From: Bacteroidales bacterium
Lineage (GTDB): Bacteria; Bacteroidota; Bacteroidia; Bacteroidales; VadinHA17
DNA: 64,000 nt
Direction of reading: 5' to 3'
NCBI GenBank assembly: GCA_016715075.1
Contig: JADKBK010000007.1
Coordinates: forward strand, 186,001 to 250,000
Shown: positions 18,415 to 26,410 of the stretch, piece after piece
How the letters are laid out: every line of letters starts with the position of its first letter
Numbering within the stretch: the first letter of the stretch is position 1
Notes under the pieces: model-generated
Seen by the model: the letters and a program-made list of their open reading frames with translations, nothing else
Told to the model about the DNA's origin: nothing
The model's database searches: none
Translations under genes and position numbers: made by a program

Positions 18415-18837
18415 ATGAGATATCTTTTATTTGTTTTTGCTATACTTTTATTCTCCTGCACAAAATCGGAGGAGGATAAAGAACTTTCTTCAAATCAATC
18501 CACATGGAACAGAAAGAATATACACAATTATGAGTTCTCTCTTACTGTTAATTGTTTCTGTCCGGAGGCAAGAGTTGGCCCTCATCTTATAAAAGTGGCA
18601 GATGATCAGATTGTTTCTGTGAATAATCTGCCTTATGACCCTTCTGTGGCAGGAGAATTACTGACAATAGATGATCTTTTTACATTTGTTGCCACAAGCA
18701 TTGAAAGGCATCCTTACAGTCAGACTATTGAATACAATTCAGCCTTTGGCTATCCGCAAACTGTATGGTTTGATTACAACAATGCCATTGCTGATGAAGA
18801 GTTAGGCTATGTAGTAACCGGTTTTAAAGTTTTATAG
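18415..18837 (+). CDS. DUF6174-like small lipoprotein
   Basis: A 140-residue lipoprotein with a short signal and a lipobox (LLFSC, C15). The mature part has the pattern of DUF6174 proteins: an N-terminal NQSTWNRKNIHNYEFSLTV, a CFCPE cysteine pair, a VKVxDG-like strand (IKVADDQIVSV), and a C-terminal YNSAFGYPQTVWFDYN. Function of the family is unknown to me. It lies 65 bases after the esterase and converges with the next gene. Confidence 0.65.
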   Translation: MRYLLFVFAILLFSCTKSEEDKELSSNQSTWNRKNIHNYEFSLTVNCFCPEARVGPHLIKVADDQIVSVNNLPYDPSVAGELLTIDDLFTFVATSIERHPYSQTIEYNSAFGYPQTVWFDYNNAIADEELGYVVTGFKVL

Positions 18838-18864
18838 TATTTATTCCGACCCGATAACCAGCGC

Positions 18865-19635
18865 TTACTCTGATAAAAGGGTTCTCTTTCGTTTAAGATC
18901 CGCAGAATATTTTTTCCAGTCGTAACCGCCTTTAAAATCTCTGCTCCCCTTTAAATCTGGAAACCTGATATAAAACAGGCCATAAAAAGTCTCTGAATCG
19001 ATCACGATATCAGAATCTATCCCGACGAGTACTGTACTGTCGGGAGTCATCAGTGTTCTGAAGTTATCCTGGGTATCAAGCAGATAATATCTTTCGGATA
19101 TAAAATTTTCGAACATTGTAGGATACTCTGAGAACATCAGGCAGTCACATTCCTTATACAGGGCTGATGGCAAGTAATAGTAGACTGCTGCCACTGATGA
19201 ATTTTCCCCGACATAAATCAGAAGGGAGTCATTTTCCCCGTAGAGATATCTTACCTCGTAATCCTTAATTTCCTTTTTATGACTGTTAAAAATGAGATAC
19301 GGCTCTCTGAACAAAAGGGATAGGGGTAAGACTGTTACACTACATTTAGCTGTAAAGCCTTTTTCAGGATTTGTTACAATAATATGGGTATCGCCTATCA
19401 GGTTTCCGGTTATAACTCCTGTGGAAGAGACTGAGGCAATAAGTTCGTTTTCCGACTCGAACAGGCAGCCGTTTATATCAGGGACAATTTTAAGTTTAAG
19501 AGTCTGGTTTTTTGTGAGATTAGCTGTAACTGTCTTAAGTGCAAGTTCTTCATCTGCTTTTTTGCAACCTGCACAGCAGGCAATAATGAAAAGACAAAAC
19601 AATGCCTTCCGGATTTTTTCGACAGTAGTATTCAT
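18865..19635 (-). CDS. lipoprotein with one bacterial Ig-like (BIG2) domain
   Basis: A 256-residue predicted lipoprotein: an N-terminal hydrophobic stretch ends in a lipobox (CCAGC, about residue 23). Residues about 32-105 fit a BIG2-type Ig fold (LALKTVTANLTKNQTLKL and the typical VSSTGVITGNLIGDTHIIVT). The remaining 150 residues are charged, tyrosine-rich and unrecognised. No enzyme motif is visible. It is a single gene, convergent with the DUF6174-like gene. Surface or periplasmic location is inferred. Confidence 0.65.
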   Translation of the reverse strand: MNTTVEKIRKALFCLFIIACCAGCKKADEELALKTVTANLTKNQTLKLKIVPDINGCLFESENELIASVSSTGVITGNLIGDTHIIVTNPEKGFTAKCSVTVLPLSLLFREPYLIFNSHKKEIKDYEVRYLYGENDSLLIYVGENSSVAAVYYYLPSALYKECDCLMFSEYPTMFENFISERYYLLDTQDNFRTLMTPDSTVLVGIDSDIVIDSETFYGLFYIRFPDLKGSRDFKGGYDWKKYSADLKRKRTLLSE

Positions 19636-19820
19636 TATGTTCTAAGATATTAAGTTGCAGTCATTGATCGGGGAGACAATTTCCAAAAAAAATACGGCAT
19701 CTCCAAATAACTGATTGAAATATCCTGAACATTAATAACCGGATGATGAAGTCAGATGTAATCTGGAGCTGTGTCACTCAATTTTGACGGAATATCTCTA
19801 GTCGGCAGTTAGCTAATAGA

Positions 19821-19911
19821 GGCTGTTGAAAAAGTCTTTTTAACCGCAAAGCCCGACCGGCTGACTCCGGTCGGGCTTTGCGGTTTTGGATTTTGACTTT
19901 TTTAACAGCAC
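19821..19911. repeat. palindromic repeat element, CAAAGCCCGACCGG core
   Basis: A near-perfect hairpin. The inner arms GCAAAGCCCGACCGG and CCGGTCGGGCTTTGC (6-base loop) are extended outward by GCTGTTGAAAAAGTC-TTTTTAACC on the left and GGTTTTGGATTTTGAC-TTTTTTAACAGC on the right. The outer segments match those of the element at 54063-54214, although the inner cores differ, so the two belong to one family. No gene is inside. The region 19636-19976 holds only this element and a CCGATAATTATCGG palindrome at 19922-19935. Confidence 0.8.
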
Positions 19912-19976
19912 CATATTGCTCCCGATAATTATCGGAACCAATATAAAGTTTATGACATATTAATTTTAACTTAACA

Positions 19977-20801
19977 CTAAATGGAGCTGATCTCAATGCT
20001 TCTGAAAAATATTTCAGCTCCTTCAGACTGGATCTGTATCTTTCCTTTTCTCGGTTGAGAATCGACTGCATGGTTTACCAGGGTGCCGTTCAGATAGACC
20101 TGTATATCTCCGCCTTTCACAATGCATTCTATTTTATTCCATTTTCCTAGGGGCTTTTCAGCATCTTTCATTCCACGGAATCCTTTGAGATCCTTCCATT
20201 CCGGATCGCGGCCAAACCAGTTAATGCGTCCTTCATTTATTGTTACGGAATTTCCCGAAGGTTCAAAAATATATGAGTCACCCTGCTTCTCCTTTGCAAC
20301 CGGAGATGTAACAGAGAAATTTTTACTGCCATCACCAACAACGATAAAGTCTCCTGTCCCTCCTTCAATTAATTGACATTCAAGTGAATTCATCCATATA
20401 CCACCAACGGCCCCATCCTCTCCGATTGACTGTAGGAGGATCCCGCTATCCCTGGCTTTCTCAACTCTGGGTTCAAATGTAAGTTCGCCCCATTTAAACA
20501 CGACTGTTAGTTTATAATTCTCAAACTCATCATTGGTGGTAATACAACCGAATTCCTCACCTGAAATTCTGATCAATCCATTGAGAACAGTAAATACCTT
20601 GTTGGGATCATTGTTCTTTCCTTTGTCCTTTATATAAGTATACCAACCATCAAGGTTTTTGCCATTGAATAACTGAGTATTATTATTTTTTTTATTCTTT
20701 TCCCCGGAAGGAGAAGAGAAAGGAATCAGGGCAAAACCGGTTTCAATAAGAGCTGATACTGAAAGCAGAAGAATGAGGCCAATTATAAGATGTTTTTTCA
20801 T
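19977..20801 (-). CDS. DUF1080 / 3-keto-disaccharide hydrolase-domain protein, secreted
   Basis: A 274-residue secreted protein with a signal peptide (about 1-25). The DUF1080 domain (about 42-270) has the family opening LFNGKNLDGWYTY, a GCITTNDEFENYKLTVVFKW strand region, ESGILLQ-like DSGILLQSIG, and a closing GKIQIQSEGAEIFFRSIEI. The fold is a concanavalin-like beta-sandwich; some members hydrolyse 3-keto-glycosides made by sugar oxidoreductases. No catalytic assignment can be made here. The gene is alone on the minus strand between the repeat element and a probable gene remnant. Confidence 0.85.
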   Translation of the reverse strand: MKKHLIIGLILLLSVSALIETGFALIPFSSPSGEKNKKNNNTQLFNGKNLDGWYTYIKDKGKNNDPNKVFTVLNGLIRISGEEFGCITTNDEFENYKLTVVFKWGELTFEPRVEKARDSGILLQSIGEDGAVGGIWMNSLECQLIEGGTGDFIVVGDGSKNFSVTSPVAKEKQGDSYIFEPSGNSVTINEGRINWFGRDPEWKDLKGFRGMKDAEKPLGKWNKIECIVKGGDIQVYLNGTLVNHAVDSQPRKGKIQIQSEGAEIFFRSIEISSI

Positions 20802-20895
20802 GATGGTTTTGTTAAATATCGGTAGTATAATAAATCTGTAAGGGCGATAAAGTTATAATTTAATCAGGATTTTCTGACCTCACGGATGCGTTTAC

Positions 20896-21127
20896 TTCAG
20901 TGATTCATCATCATAAACATTTACATGATTGATCCTCAGATATTCTGAATTTTTGATCGCTGAAGCTTTGAACTTTTCCCAGCTCTTTTTCCCGGGAGCT
21001 GACCATGCTGTCTGAAAAAGGCAAAGGTAAGGGTTGAAGACTTTTTTATCAGTTTATCAGTTCCCGGGTAAAACAGTATCTCGTTAACCCTGGCCTGTTT
21101 ACCCCTTAATGTTGCACAGGCTGTCAT
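20896..21127 (-). pseudogene. possible remnant of a small monooxygenase-like (ABM/NIPSNAP) gene
   Basis: Reading leftward from an ATG at 21127, one frame opens with TACATLRGKQARVNEIL, which resembles the first strand and helix of the dimeric alpha/beta-barrel superfamily. About 80 codons further a different frame reads WSAPGKKSWEKFKASAIKNS and ends with VNVYDDESLK and a stop at 20896. No single frame joins them. This suggests a frameshifted and shortened gene, but the segments are short and the call is tentative. The rest of 20802-21166 shows nothing else. Confidence 0.3.
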
Positions 21128-21166
21128 ATTAAATAGTAAATTGCATAATAAAAATTTATAAATGAT

Positions 21167-22054
21167 ATGAAAAAGTTACTGTTATTCGCCGGCTTATTGC
21201 TGGCTTTTAATGTACATGCCCAGTTATCGGTAAAGTGGGAAGAGCTGACGACTCCTGAGTTTATTAAGGCCGTATCCCAGTCAAATAAAGTTTGTGTTGT
21301 GCCACTGGGGATCGTGGAGAAGCATGGTGCATATTTACCGCTTGGGACAGATTTATACATTGTGCGTGATGTATCTCTCAGGGCTGCCAGATCAGAATAT
21401 GTAGTCGTTTTTCCGGAATTTTTTGTCGGGCAGATAAATGAATCGCGTCCCCAGCCAGGAACCATAGCATATAGTCCGGAGCTAGTTTGGAAACTCCTTG
21501 AGGAGACTCTTGACGAGATCGCCCGAAACGGTTTTGAAAAGATCATACTTATAAACGGGCACGGAGGGAATAACAGCATGCTGTCATACTTCAGCATGGC
21601 AATTCTGAATAAAAAAAGAGACTATACAGTTTACTTTACAGCTGGATGGGATCTTTATACAAATGAACAGGAGAGAAAGAAAGTTACGGACGAGTATGCA
21701 AAGATCCCTGCAGATGCTCCCGGTCATGCCGGAGCAGATGAGACAGCAGAGATAATGATTATCAGGCCCGATCTGGTAAAACTTGACTATGCATCCAGGG
21801 AGTCAGGTAAAAATCAGCAGATGCTGAAGAACCTTACAATGGTGACAACAGGGATAGACTGGTATTCCATGTATCCCAACCAATATGCAGGAGACGCTCA
21901 CTATGGTAATAAAGACCTTGGCAATGCTCTGTTGAATACCACAATTAATGGTCTTATTAAGGCATTTCAGGAAGTTAAGTCCGATACAACTGCACCCGCT
22001 TTAATGAAGGAATTCTATGACAGGGCTCGAAATCCATTGAAGTCCGGTGAATAG
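21167..22054 (+). CDS. creatininase-family amidohydrolase, exported
   Basis: A 295-residue member of the creatininase/creatinine amidohydrolase fold with a signal peptide ending near residue 19 (VHA). Metal-binding features of the family are present: VPLGIVEKHGAYLPLGTD (E, H, D ligands), NGHGGN (about 130), and PGHAGADETAEIM (H and E ligands, about 185). Family members act on creatinine, mycofactocin precursors or amino-lactams. Here export and the neighbouring glycan enzymes suggest a different substrate, which I cannot name. GH97 follows 82 bases downstream on the same strand. Confidence 0.85.
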   Translation: MKKLLLFAGLLLAFNVHAQLSVKWEELTTPEFIKAVSQSNKVCVVPLGIVEKHGAYLPLGTDLYIVRDVSLRAARSEYVVVFPEFFVGQINESRPQPGTIAYSPELVWKLLEETLDEIARNGFEKIILINGHGGNNSMLSYFSMAILNKKRDYTVYFTAGWDLYTNEQERKKVTDEYAKIPADAPGHAGADETAEIMIIRPDLVKLDYASRESGKNQQMLKNLTMVTTGIDWYSMYPNQYAGDAHYGNKDLGNALLNTTINGLIKAFQEVKSDTTAPALMKEFYDRARNPLKSGE

Positions 22055-22136
22055 CTTTTGAGTTATGCTTTCGTTGACCAGTAGATACCTGAAAAAAAAT
22101 GCATTGTATTAATAATCTGAAAATATTACCAGGAAA

Positions 22137-24092
22137 ATGAAAAAACACTTACTGCTTCCGATAATTCTATTCGCCACACTTTCAGCTTATGCCCAGAAGT
22201 ATGAATTATTATCTCCTGACGGAAAACTTGGTACTGAAATCGTTATTGCTAACGGGATAAATGTAACCCTTAAGAAAGAGAGTAAAGCCGTAATTAATTT
22301 TCGTAACCTGTCTCTTGAGACTGATAAGAAAGTGGCTGACGACAAGAAATACAAAGTAGCAAAAATAATCAGGGCTTCGAAAAACGAGATCATTAAACCC
22401 CAGATAAATGAAAAAGCTGATTCTTTGCTAAATTCATATAACGAGCTGGAGATAAGATTTAAAGAGAGCTATTCAATAACATTCAGACTGTTCAATGAAG
22501 GTCTTGCCTACAGGTTTTCAACCTCTTCAAAAGACAGCATGACAATCTTCCGGGAAAATCTTGACATAGTTTTTGAAGCAGGTGATTCAGCAAGATTTCT
22601 TTCATCAGCTACATTTAATTCAGCCTGGGAAACACCCTATGAACATGAAATGGCAGCAGGAATTACAAAGGGTAAGCTGTGCACTCTCCCTTTTCTTGTT
22701 GAGAAGGCCGGCGGCCCTTATGTGATGATAACTGAAGCAGATCTAAGTAACTATGCCGGTTTATGGCTGAAGGGTACAGGTAATGAATGGCTGTCTGCCA
22801 CCAATCCTCCCGTCCCCGCCACATTGACTCATTCAGGCAGCATCTTTGATCAGTGCCAGGTAGCCACGGCCCGTGATTACATTGCGAGGGTTAAAGGCAC
22901 AAGGACTTATCCATGGCGTATATTTGGGGTGGCTGATAATGAAACCGGGCTTGTTGCTAACAATATGGTCTATCTTCTTGCCTCCCCGTCAGCTTTGGCT
23001 GATGCATCATGGATCAGGCCCGGAGTCGTTATGTTTGACTGGTGGGCTAAAAGCAATATTTACGGAGTTGATTTCAAGGCGGGGATAAATACGGAAACTG
23101 CAAAGTACTTCATCGATTTCTGTGCTCAACATGGCTTCAGGTATTTCCTCTTTGACGACGGCTGGTGCCCCGAGGAAGATCTGTTGAGCCCCCGGCCCGG
23201 ACTGGATATGGCAGAAGTTACCGCATATGCTGAAAAGAAAGGTGTGGACGTTATGCTCTGGGTATTATGGCACTCTCTTCAGAAACAATGGGATGAGGCT
23301 TTCATCCAGTTCAGGAAGTGGGGAATTAAAGGCATCAAGATGGATTTCATGAACCGGGATGATCAACCCATGGTGGAGTTTTATGAAAAGGTAGCCGGAA
23401 AAGCAGCTGAAGAGAAGATGATAGTTGATTTTCACGGAGCATATAAACCTTGCGGGCTGAGCAGGAAATTTCCAAATGTATTGACGCGTGAAGCGTTAAT
23501 AGAATTTGAATATAATGGATGGACACAATATGACTCTCCTGTTCATCATAATCTGCTTCCATATATCCGTATGTTCGCGGGTGGCATGGATTATATCCCG
23601 GCCACGATGAGGAATTCAACGAAAGATAATTTCCGTCCTGTAGGCGATTATCCTATGGGTCAGGGTACCAGGGCTCATGCCATGGCGCTGTGGGTTGTAT
23701 TAAACAGTCCGCTGACAATGCTTCCGGATTCCCCTTCCGATTATTATCGTGAGAAGGAGTGCACAGAGTTTATTACCAGGCTGCCCGTTGTATGGGATGA
23801 AACAAAGCTGCTGAAAGGGAAAATTGCACAATATACCGTTATGGCAAGAAGGTCGGGGAAAGAATGGTTCATCGGAGCAATCACCGACTGGAACAAACGG
23901 ACAATTGAACTTGAGACCGGTTTCCTGGCGCCGGGAAAATACAGAGTTGAGGCAATAGAGGATGGGATAAATGCGGATACCCGTGCAGAGGATTACAGGA
24001 AAGTTGTATCGACTTTCAGGGCAGGTGATGCCCTGAAACTGCACCTTGCCTCAGGAGGCGGATGGGTAGCACATATATATCCTGAAAAATAA
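22137..24092 (+). CDS. GH97 alpha-glucosidase/alpha-galactosidase
   Basis: A 651-residue secreted GH97 enzyme with a signal peptide (about 1-19, cleavage after AYA). The family order is complete: an N-terminal beta-super-sandwich (LLSPDGKLGTEIVI), the (beta/alpha)8 barrel starting near residue 290 (ASWIRPGVVMFDWW), the conserved KGIKMDFMNRDDQ and VDFHGAYKPCGL, PNVLTREALI, and a C-terminal beta domain (GKEWFIGAITDWN). Whether it is an inverting glucosidase or a retaining galactosidase cannot be settled by eye. It sits in the second carbohydrate block, directly before a GH127-like fragment. Confidence 0.93.
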   Translation: MKKHLLLPIILFATLSAYAQKYELLSPDGKLGTEIVIANGINVTLKKESKAVINFRNLSLETDKKVADDKKYKVAKIIRASKNEIIKPQINEKADSLLNSYNELEIRFKESYSITFRLFNEGLAYRFSTSSKDSMTIFRENLDIVFEAGDSARFLSSATFNSAWETPYEHEMAAGITKGKLCTLPFLVEKAGGPYVMITEADLSNYAGLWLKGTGNEWLSATNPPVPATLTHSGSIFDQCQVATARDYIARVKGTRTYPWRIFGVADNETGLVANNMVYLLASPSALADASWIRPGVVMFDWWAKSNIYGVDFKAGINTETAKYFIDFCAQHGFRYFLFDDGWCPEEDLLSPRPGLDMAEVTAYAEKKGVDVMLWVLWHSLQKQWDEAFIQFRKWGIKGIKMDFMNRDDQPMVEFYEKVAGKAAEEKMIVDFHGAYKPCGLSRKFPNVLTREALIEFEYNGWTQYDSPVHHNLLPYIRMFAGGMDYIPATMRNSTKDNFRPVGDYPMGQGTRAHAMALWVVLNSPLTMLPDSPSDYYREKECTEFITRLPVVWDETKLLKGKIAQYTVMARRSGKEWFIGAITDWNKRTIELETGFLAPGKYRVEAIEDGINADTRAEDYRKVVSTFRAGDALKLHLASGGGWVAHIYPEK

Positions 24093-24095
24093 GCT

Positions 24096-24569
24096 ATGGG
24101 AAACAGCATTTTAAAATCCCCGGTAGCCTCTGGTAAATATTCCGGTATCTATCTTCTGGTACTTGCCAGAGATCCTGGCCCTCTAACCGATTCAACTCTG
24201 TCGGATAAAGTACCGTTTCTTGTAACTGAGAACAGGGATCCTTCAGCCTGGATGAAACCTGTAAGCGGGAAGCCTAATACTTTTAAAAATTTGAACGGGA
24301 TTGAGATTAGACCCTTCTATTCAATTTACAACAGGAGATATTCAGTTTTCTGGGATCTCGGGAATGAGACAGGAAATACTAAGGTAACTGATCATCAAAA
24401 AGCAGTCTCTTCAATTCAATATACCCGTTCAATGCCTGTTCACTCCGGTCACTCTTTTCATATCGAACTCTCAGGCAGCGGATGGGATAAGGATACTATT
24501 GATTTTAAAATTAGGCACTTGAATCCGGGGTACTACGTGATTATGGATTTCGTTAAAAACACAATTTGA
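24096..24569 (+). pseudogene. C-terminal fragment of a GH127-type protein (probable gene remnant)
   Basis: 157 codons opening 3 bases after the GH97 stop. There is no signal peptide and no catalytic domain. The stretch with AWMKPVSGKPNTFKNL and IRPFYSIYNRRYSVFWD resembles the region behind the catalytic barrel of GH127 beta-L-arabinofuranosidase-like proteins (GKPLxF ... LxPFYxxxxxRYxVYW). A full-length member would have 600 or more residues, so only the 3' end seems to survive. It may be translated by coupling to GH97, but an isolated functional role is unlikely. A genuine small accessory beta-sandwich protein is the alternative. Confidence 0.6.
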
Positions 24570-24588
24570 AAATAAAGTTAGGCGAAAA

Positions 24589-25515
24589 ATGACAACTGAA
24601 ATCATCAGAACAGAAAGCATATCAAAATATTATGAGGACGTACGGGCAGTCTCAGATGTGTCGCTGAGCGTCCGGAAAGGGGAAATTTACGGATTTTTAG
24701 GCTTGAATGGAGCGGGAAAGACAACAACAATCCGGATTCTTCTCGGGATGATCCGGCCGACATCCGGTGCAGCATATATTAATGATGTAAAGATATCTGC
24801 CGGTAATACTGAATTATGGAAAAATGTCGGGTCGCTTGTTGAAATCCCTTATTCCTATCCTGAACTGACTGTGAGGGAAAACCTTGAAGTCTTCCGGAGA
24901 TTGAGATTTTTGCCAGACAAGAGAGCAGTTGATCAGATCATTTCTAAACTTCAGTTAGGAGCTTATGCAGATAGGAAAGCGAAAAATCTCTCCCTGGGAA
25001 ATAATCAGAGACTTGGTCTGGCAAAGGCATTAATTCATAATCCACAGGTTTTGTTGCTGGATGAACCTGCCAACGGGCTTGATCCGGCCGGCATATTTGA
25101 AATCAGGGAAATGCTGCATGATATGGCTTTAAATAAAGGAGTTACGATCTTTATCTCAAGCCATATCCTCGGGGAGGTATCCCGTTTTGCAACACGTATC
25201 GGTATCATACATGAAGGCAAATTAATACAGGAACTTGACTCGGATAAACTGGAAGCTCTGTGCAAAAAACGACTTATTGTTAATGCGAAAGACCTTAATC
25301 TGGCTCAGGCAATTCTTACCCGGATGGGATATTCTGCAGAGAAAAATGCCGAAGATCTGCTGGAAATAGAAAGTGAAGAGGCAATCAGAAATCCTGATAC
25401 CATATCAACAGAAATGGTTAACGGCGGTTGTCCTCCGACATTACTTAAGGTGGAGGAAGAAGATCTGGAAACCTATTTTTTAAGAACAATCGGGGCAGAA
25501 GGAGGTGTAAAATGA
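24589..25515 (+). CDS. ABC transporter ATP-binding protein, BcrA-like
   Basis: A 308-residue ATPase with Walker A GLNGAGKTT (38-46), signature LSLGNNQR (134-141, the LSLG variant typical of bacitracin-resistance-type transporters), and Walker B VLLLDEPANGLDP (154-166), then the H loop ISSHILGE. A C-terminal extension of about 85 residues follows the ATPase core. The stop overlaps the permease start (ATGA), so the two are co-translated and form a two-component ABC-2 transporter. Substrate unknown; export of a peptide, lipid or antibiotic is usual for this group. Confidence 0.92.
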   Translation: MTTEIIRTESISKYYEDVRAVSDVSLSVRKGEIYGFLGLNGAGKTTTIRILLGMIRPTSGAAYINDVKISAGNTELWKNVGSLVEIPYSYPELTVRENLEVFRRLRFLPDKRAVDQIISKLQLGAYADRKAKNLSLGNNQRLGLAKALIHNPQVLLLDEPANGLDPAGIFEIREMLHDMALNKGVTIFISSHILGEVSRFATRIGIIHEGKLIQELDSDKLEALCKKRLIVNAKDLNLAQAILTRMGYSAEKNAEDLLEIESEEAIRNPDTISTEMVNGGCPPTLLKVEEEDLETYFLRTIGAEGGVK

Positions 25516-26300
25516 AATTCATCTTTGTAACTATATGGGTTGAAAGCCTGAAAATCAGAAGATCCAGAATATTCTGGGCTACTGTTATTTTCTTTATTCT
25601 GGTATCATCAATGATGAGTCTCGTAATGTTTGTACAAAAATACCCTGAAATCTCTGCAAAACTCGGTATGATAGGGGATAAAGCATCATTGCTGAGATTC
25701 GGAGAACCAGACTGGAAAAACTATTTCCGGCTTCTTATTGAAGGAATGTCCGGAGTCGGCCTTGTCGGAACAGGGTTTGTAACAAGCTGGATATTTGGGA
25801 GAGAATTTTCAGATCATACCATAAAAGATATACTTTCCCTGCCGGTCTCCAGGGTATATATTGTCATATCAAAATTCATAATGGTTGTACTCTGGTCTGT
25901 CATTCTCTCTTTCGTATATTTTATATTTGGATTATTATTCGGACTCCTTGTTGATTTACCCGGCTTGTCATCAGAAATTATATCTGCAAATGGCAAAATA
26001 TTTTGTGCAACATCATTTCTTATTATACTACTCTGCACCCCTGTTGCCTTTTTAGCCAGTTACTCGAGAGGATATATTTTCCCGATAGGATTTGTAATAC
26101 TGACTATGATCCTGGCTAATTTTTCCGGTCTTGTTGGCCTTGGACCTTATTTCCCATGGGCTGTTCCGGGATTATATGGCATGCCTTCCGGAGCAGTTGG
26201 GATGCAACTGAATATTGCCAGTTATATAATTCTGATCTGTACCTGCCTTGCCGGTTTTTTCGGGACTATTGCAATATGGCGGTATGCTGATCAGAAATAG
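25512..26300 (+). CDS. ABC-2-type permease
   Basis: A 262-residue integral membrane protein with six predicted helices (about 18-38, 82-102, 118-150, 162-180, 188-212 and 233-252) and no catalytic motif. The segment IFGREFSDHTIKDILSLPVSR after the second helix matches the coupling region of ABC-2 permeases. It overlaps the upstream ATPase gene by four bases and is its obligate partner. It ends 110 bases before the TonB receptor gene, a gap that holds an inverted repeat and therefore probably separates two transcripts. Confidence 0.88.
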   Translation: MKFIFVTIWVESLKIRRSRIFWATVIFFILVSSMMSLVMFVQKYPEISAKLGMIGDKASLLRFGEPDWKNYFRLLIEGMSGVGLVGTGFVTSWIFGREFSDHTIKDILSLPVSRVYIVISKFIMVVLWSVILSFVYFIFGLLFGLLVDLPGLSSEIISANGKIFCATSFLIILLCTPVAFLASYSRGYIFPIGFVILTMILANFSGLVGLGPYFPWAVPGLYGMPSGAVGMQLNIASYIILICTCLAGFFGTIAIWRYADQK

Positions 26301-26357
26301 AAGAGAGTAAGATCAATGCTGACCGGAATAAATTCTGGATTAAATAATTTTAATTGT

Positions 26358-26378
26358 GTTATTCCGTGATTGAATAAC
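26358..26378 (+). promoter_or_regulatory. inverted repeat upstream of the TonB receptor operon (possible operator)
   Basis: GTTATTC-N7-GAATAAC, perfect 7-base arms, centred about 43 bases before the receptor start codon. The arms are too short and lack a T tract for a terminator of the preceding ABC pair, so an operator for a dimeric regulator is the better reading. The regulator is not identified. Confidence 0.45.
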
Positions 26379-26410
26379 GGTAAATTTAAACCTCATTTAC
26401 AGATATAATT

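Noticed and set aside
19778..20071. Minus-strand ORF of 97 codons overlapping the DUF1080 gene
   Set aside because: It runs through the palindromic repeat and is out of frame with a convincing gene; basic low-complexity sequence, no protein likeness.
26300..26410. ABC pair and TonB receptor as one operon
   Set aside because: A 110-base gap with an inverted repeat separates them, in contrast to the 4-base overlaps on both sides; separate transcripts are more likely, though read-through cannot be excluded.
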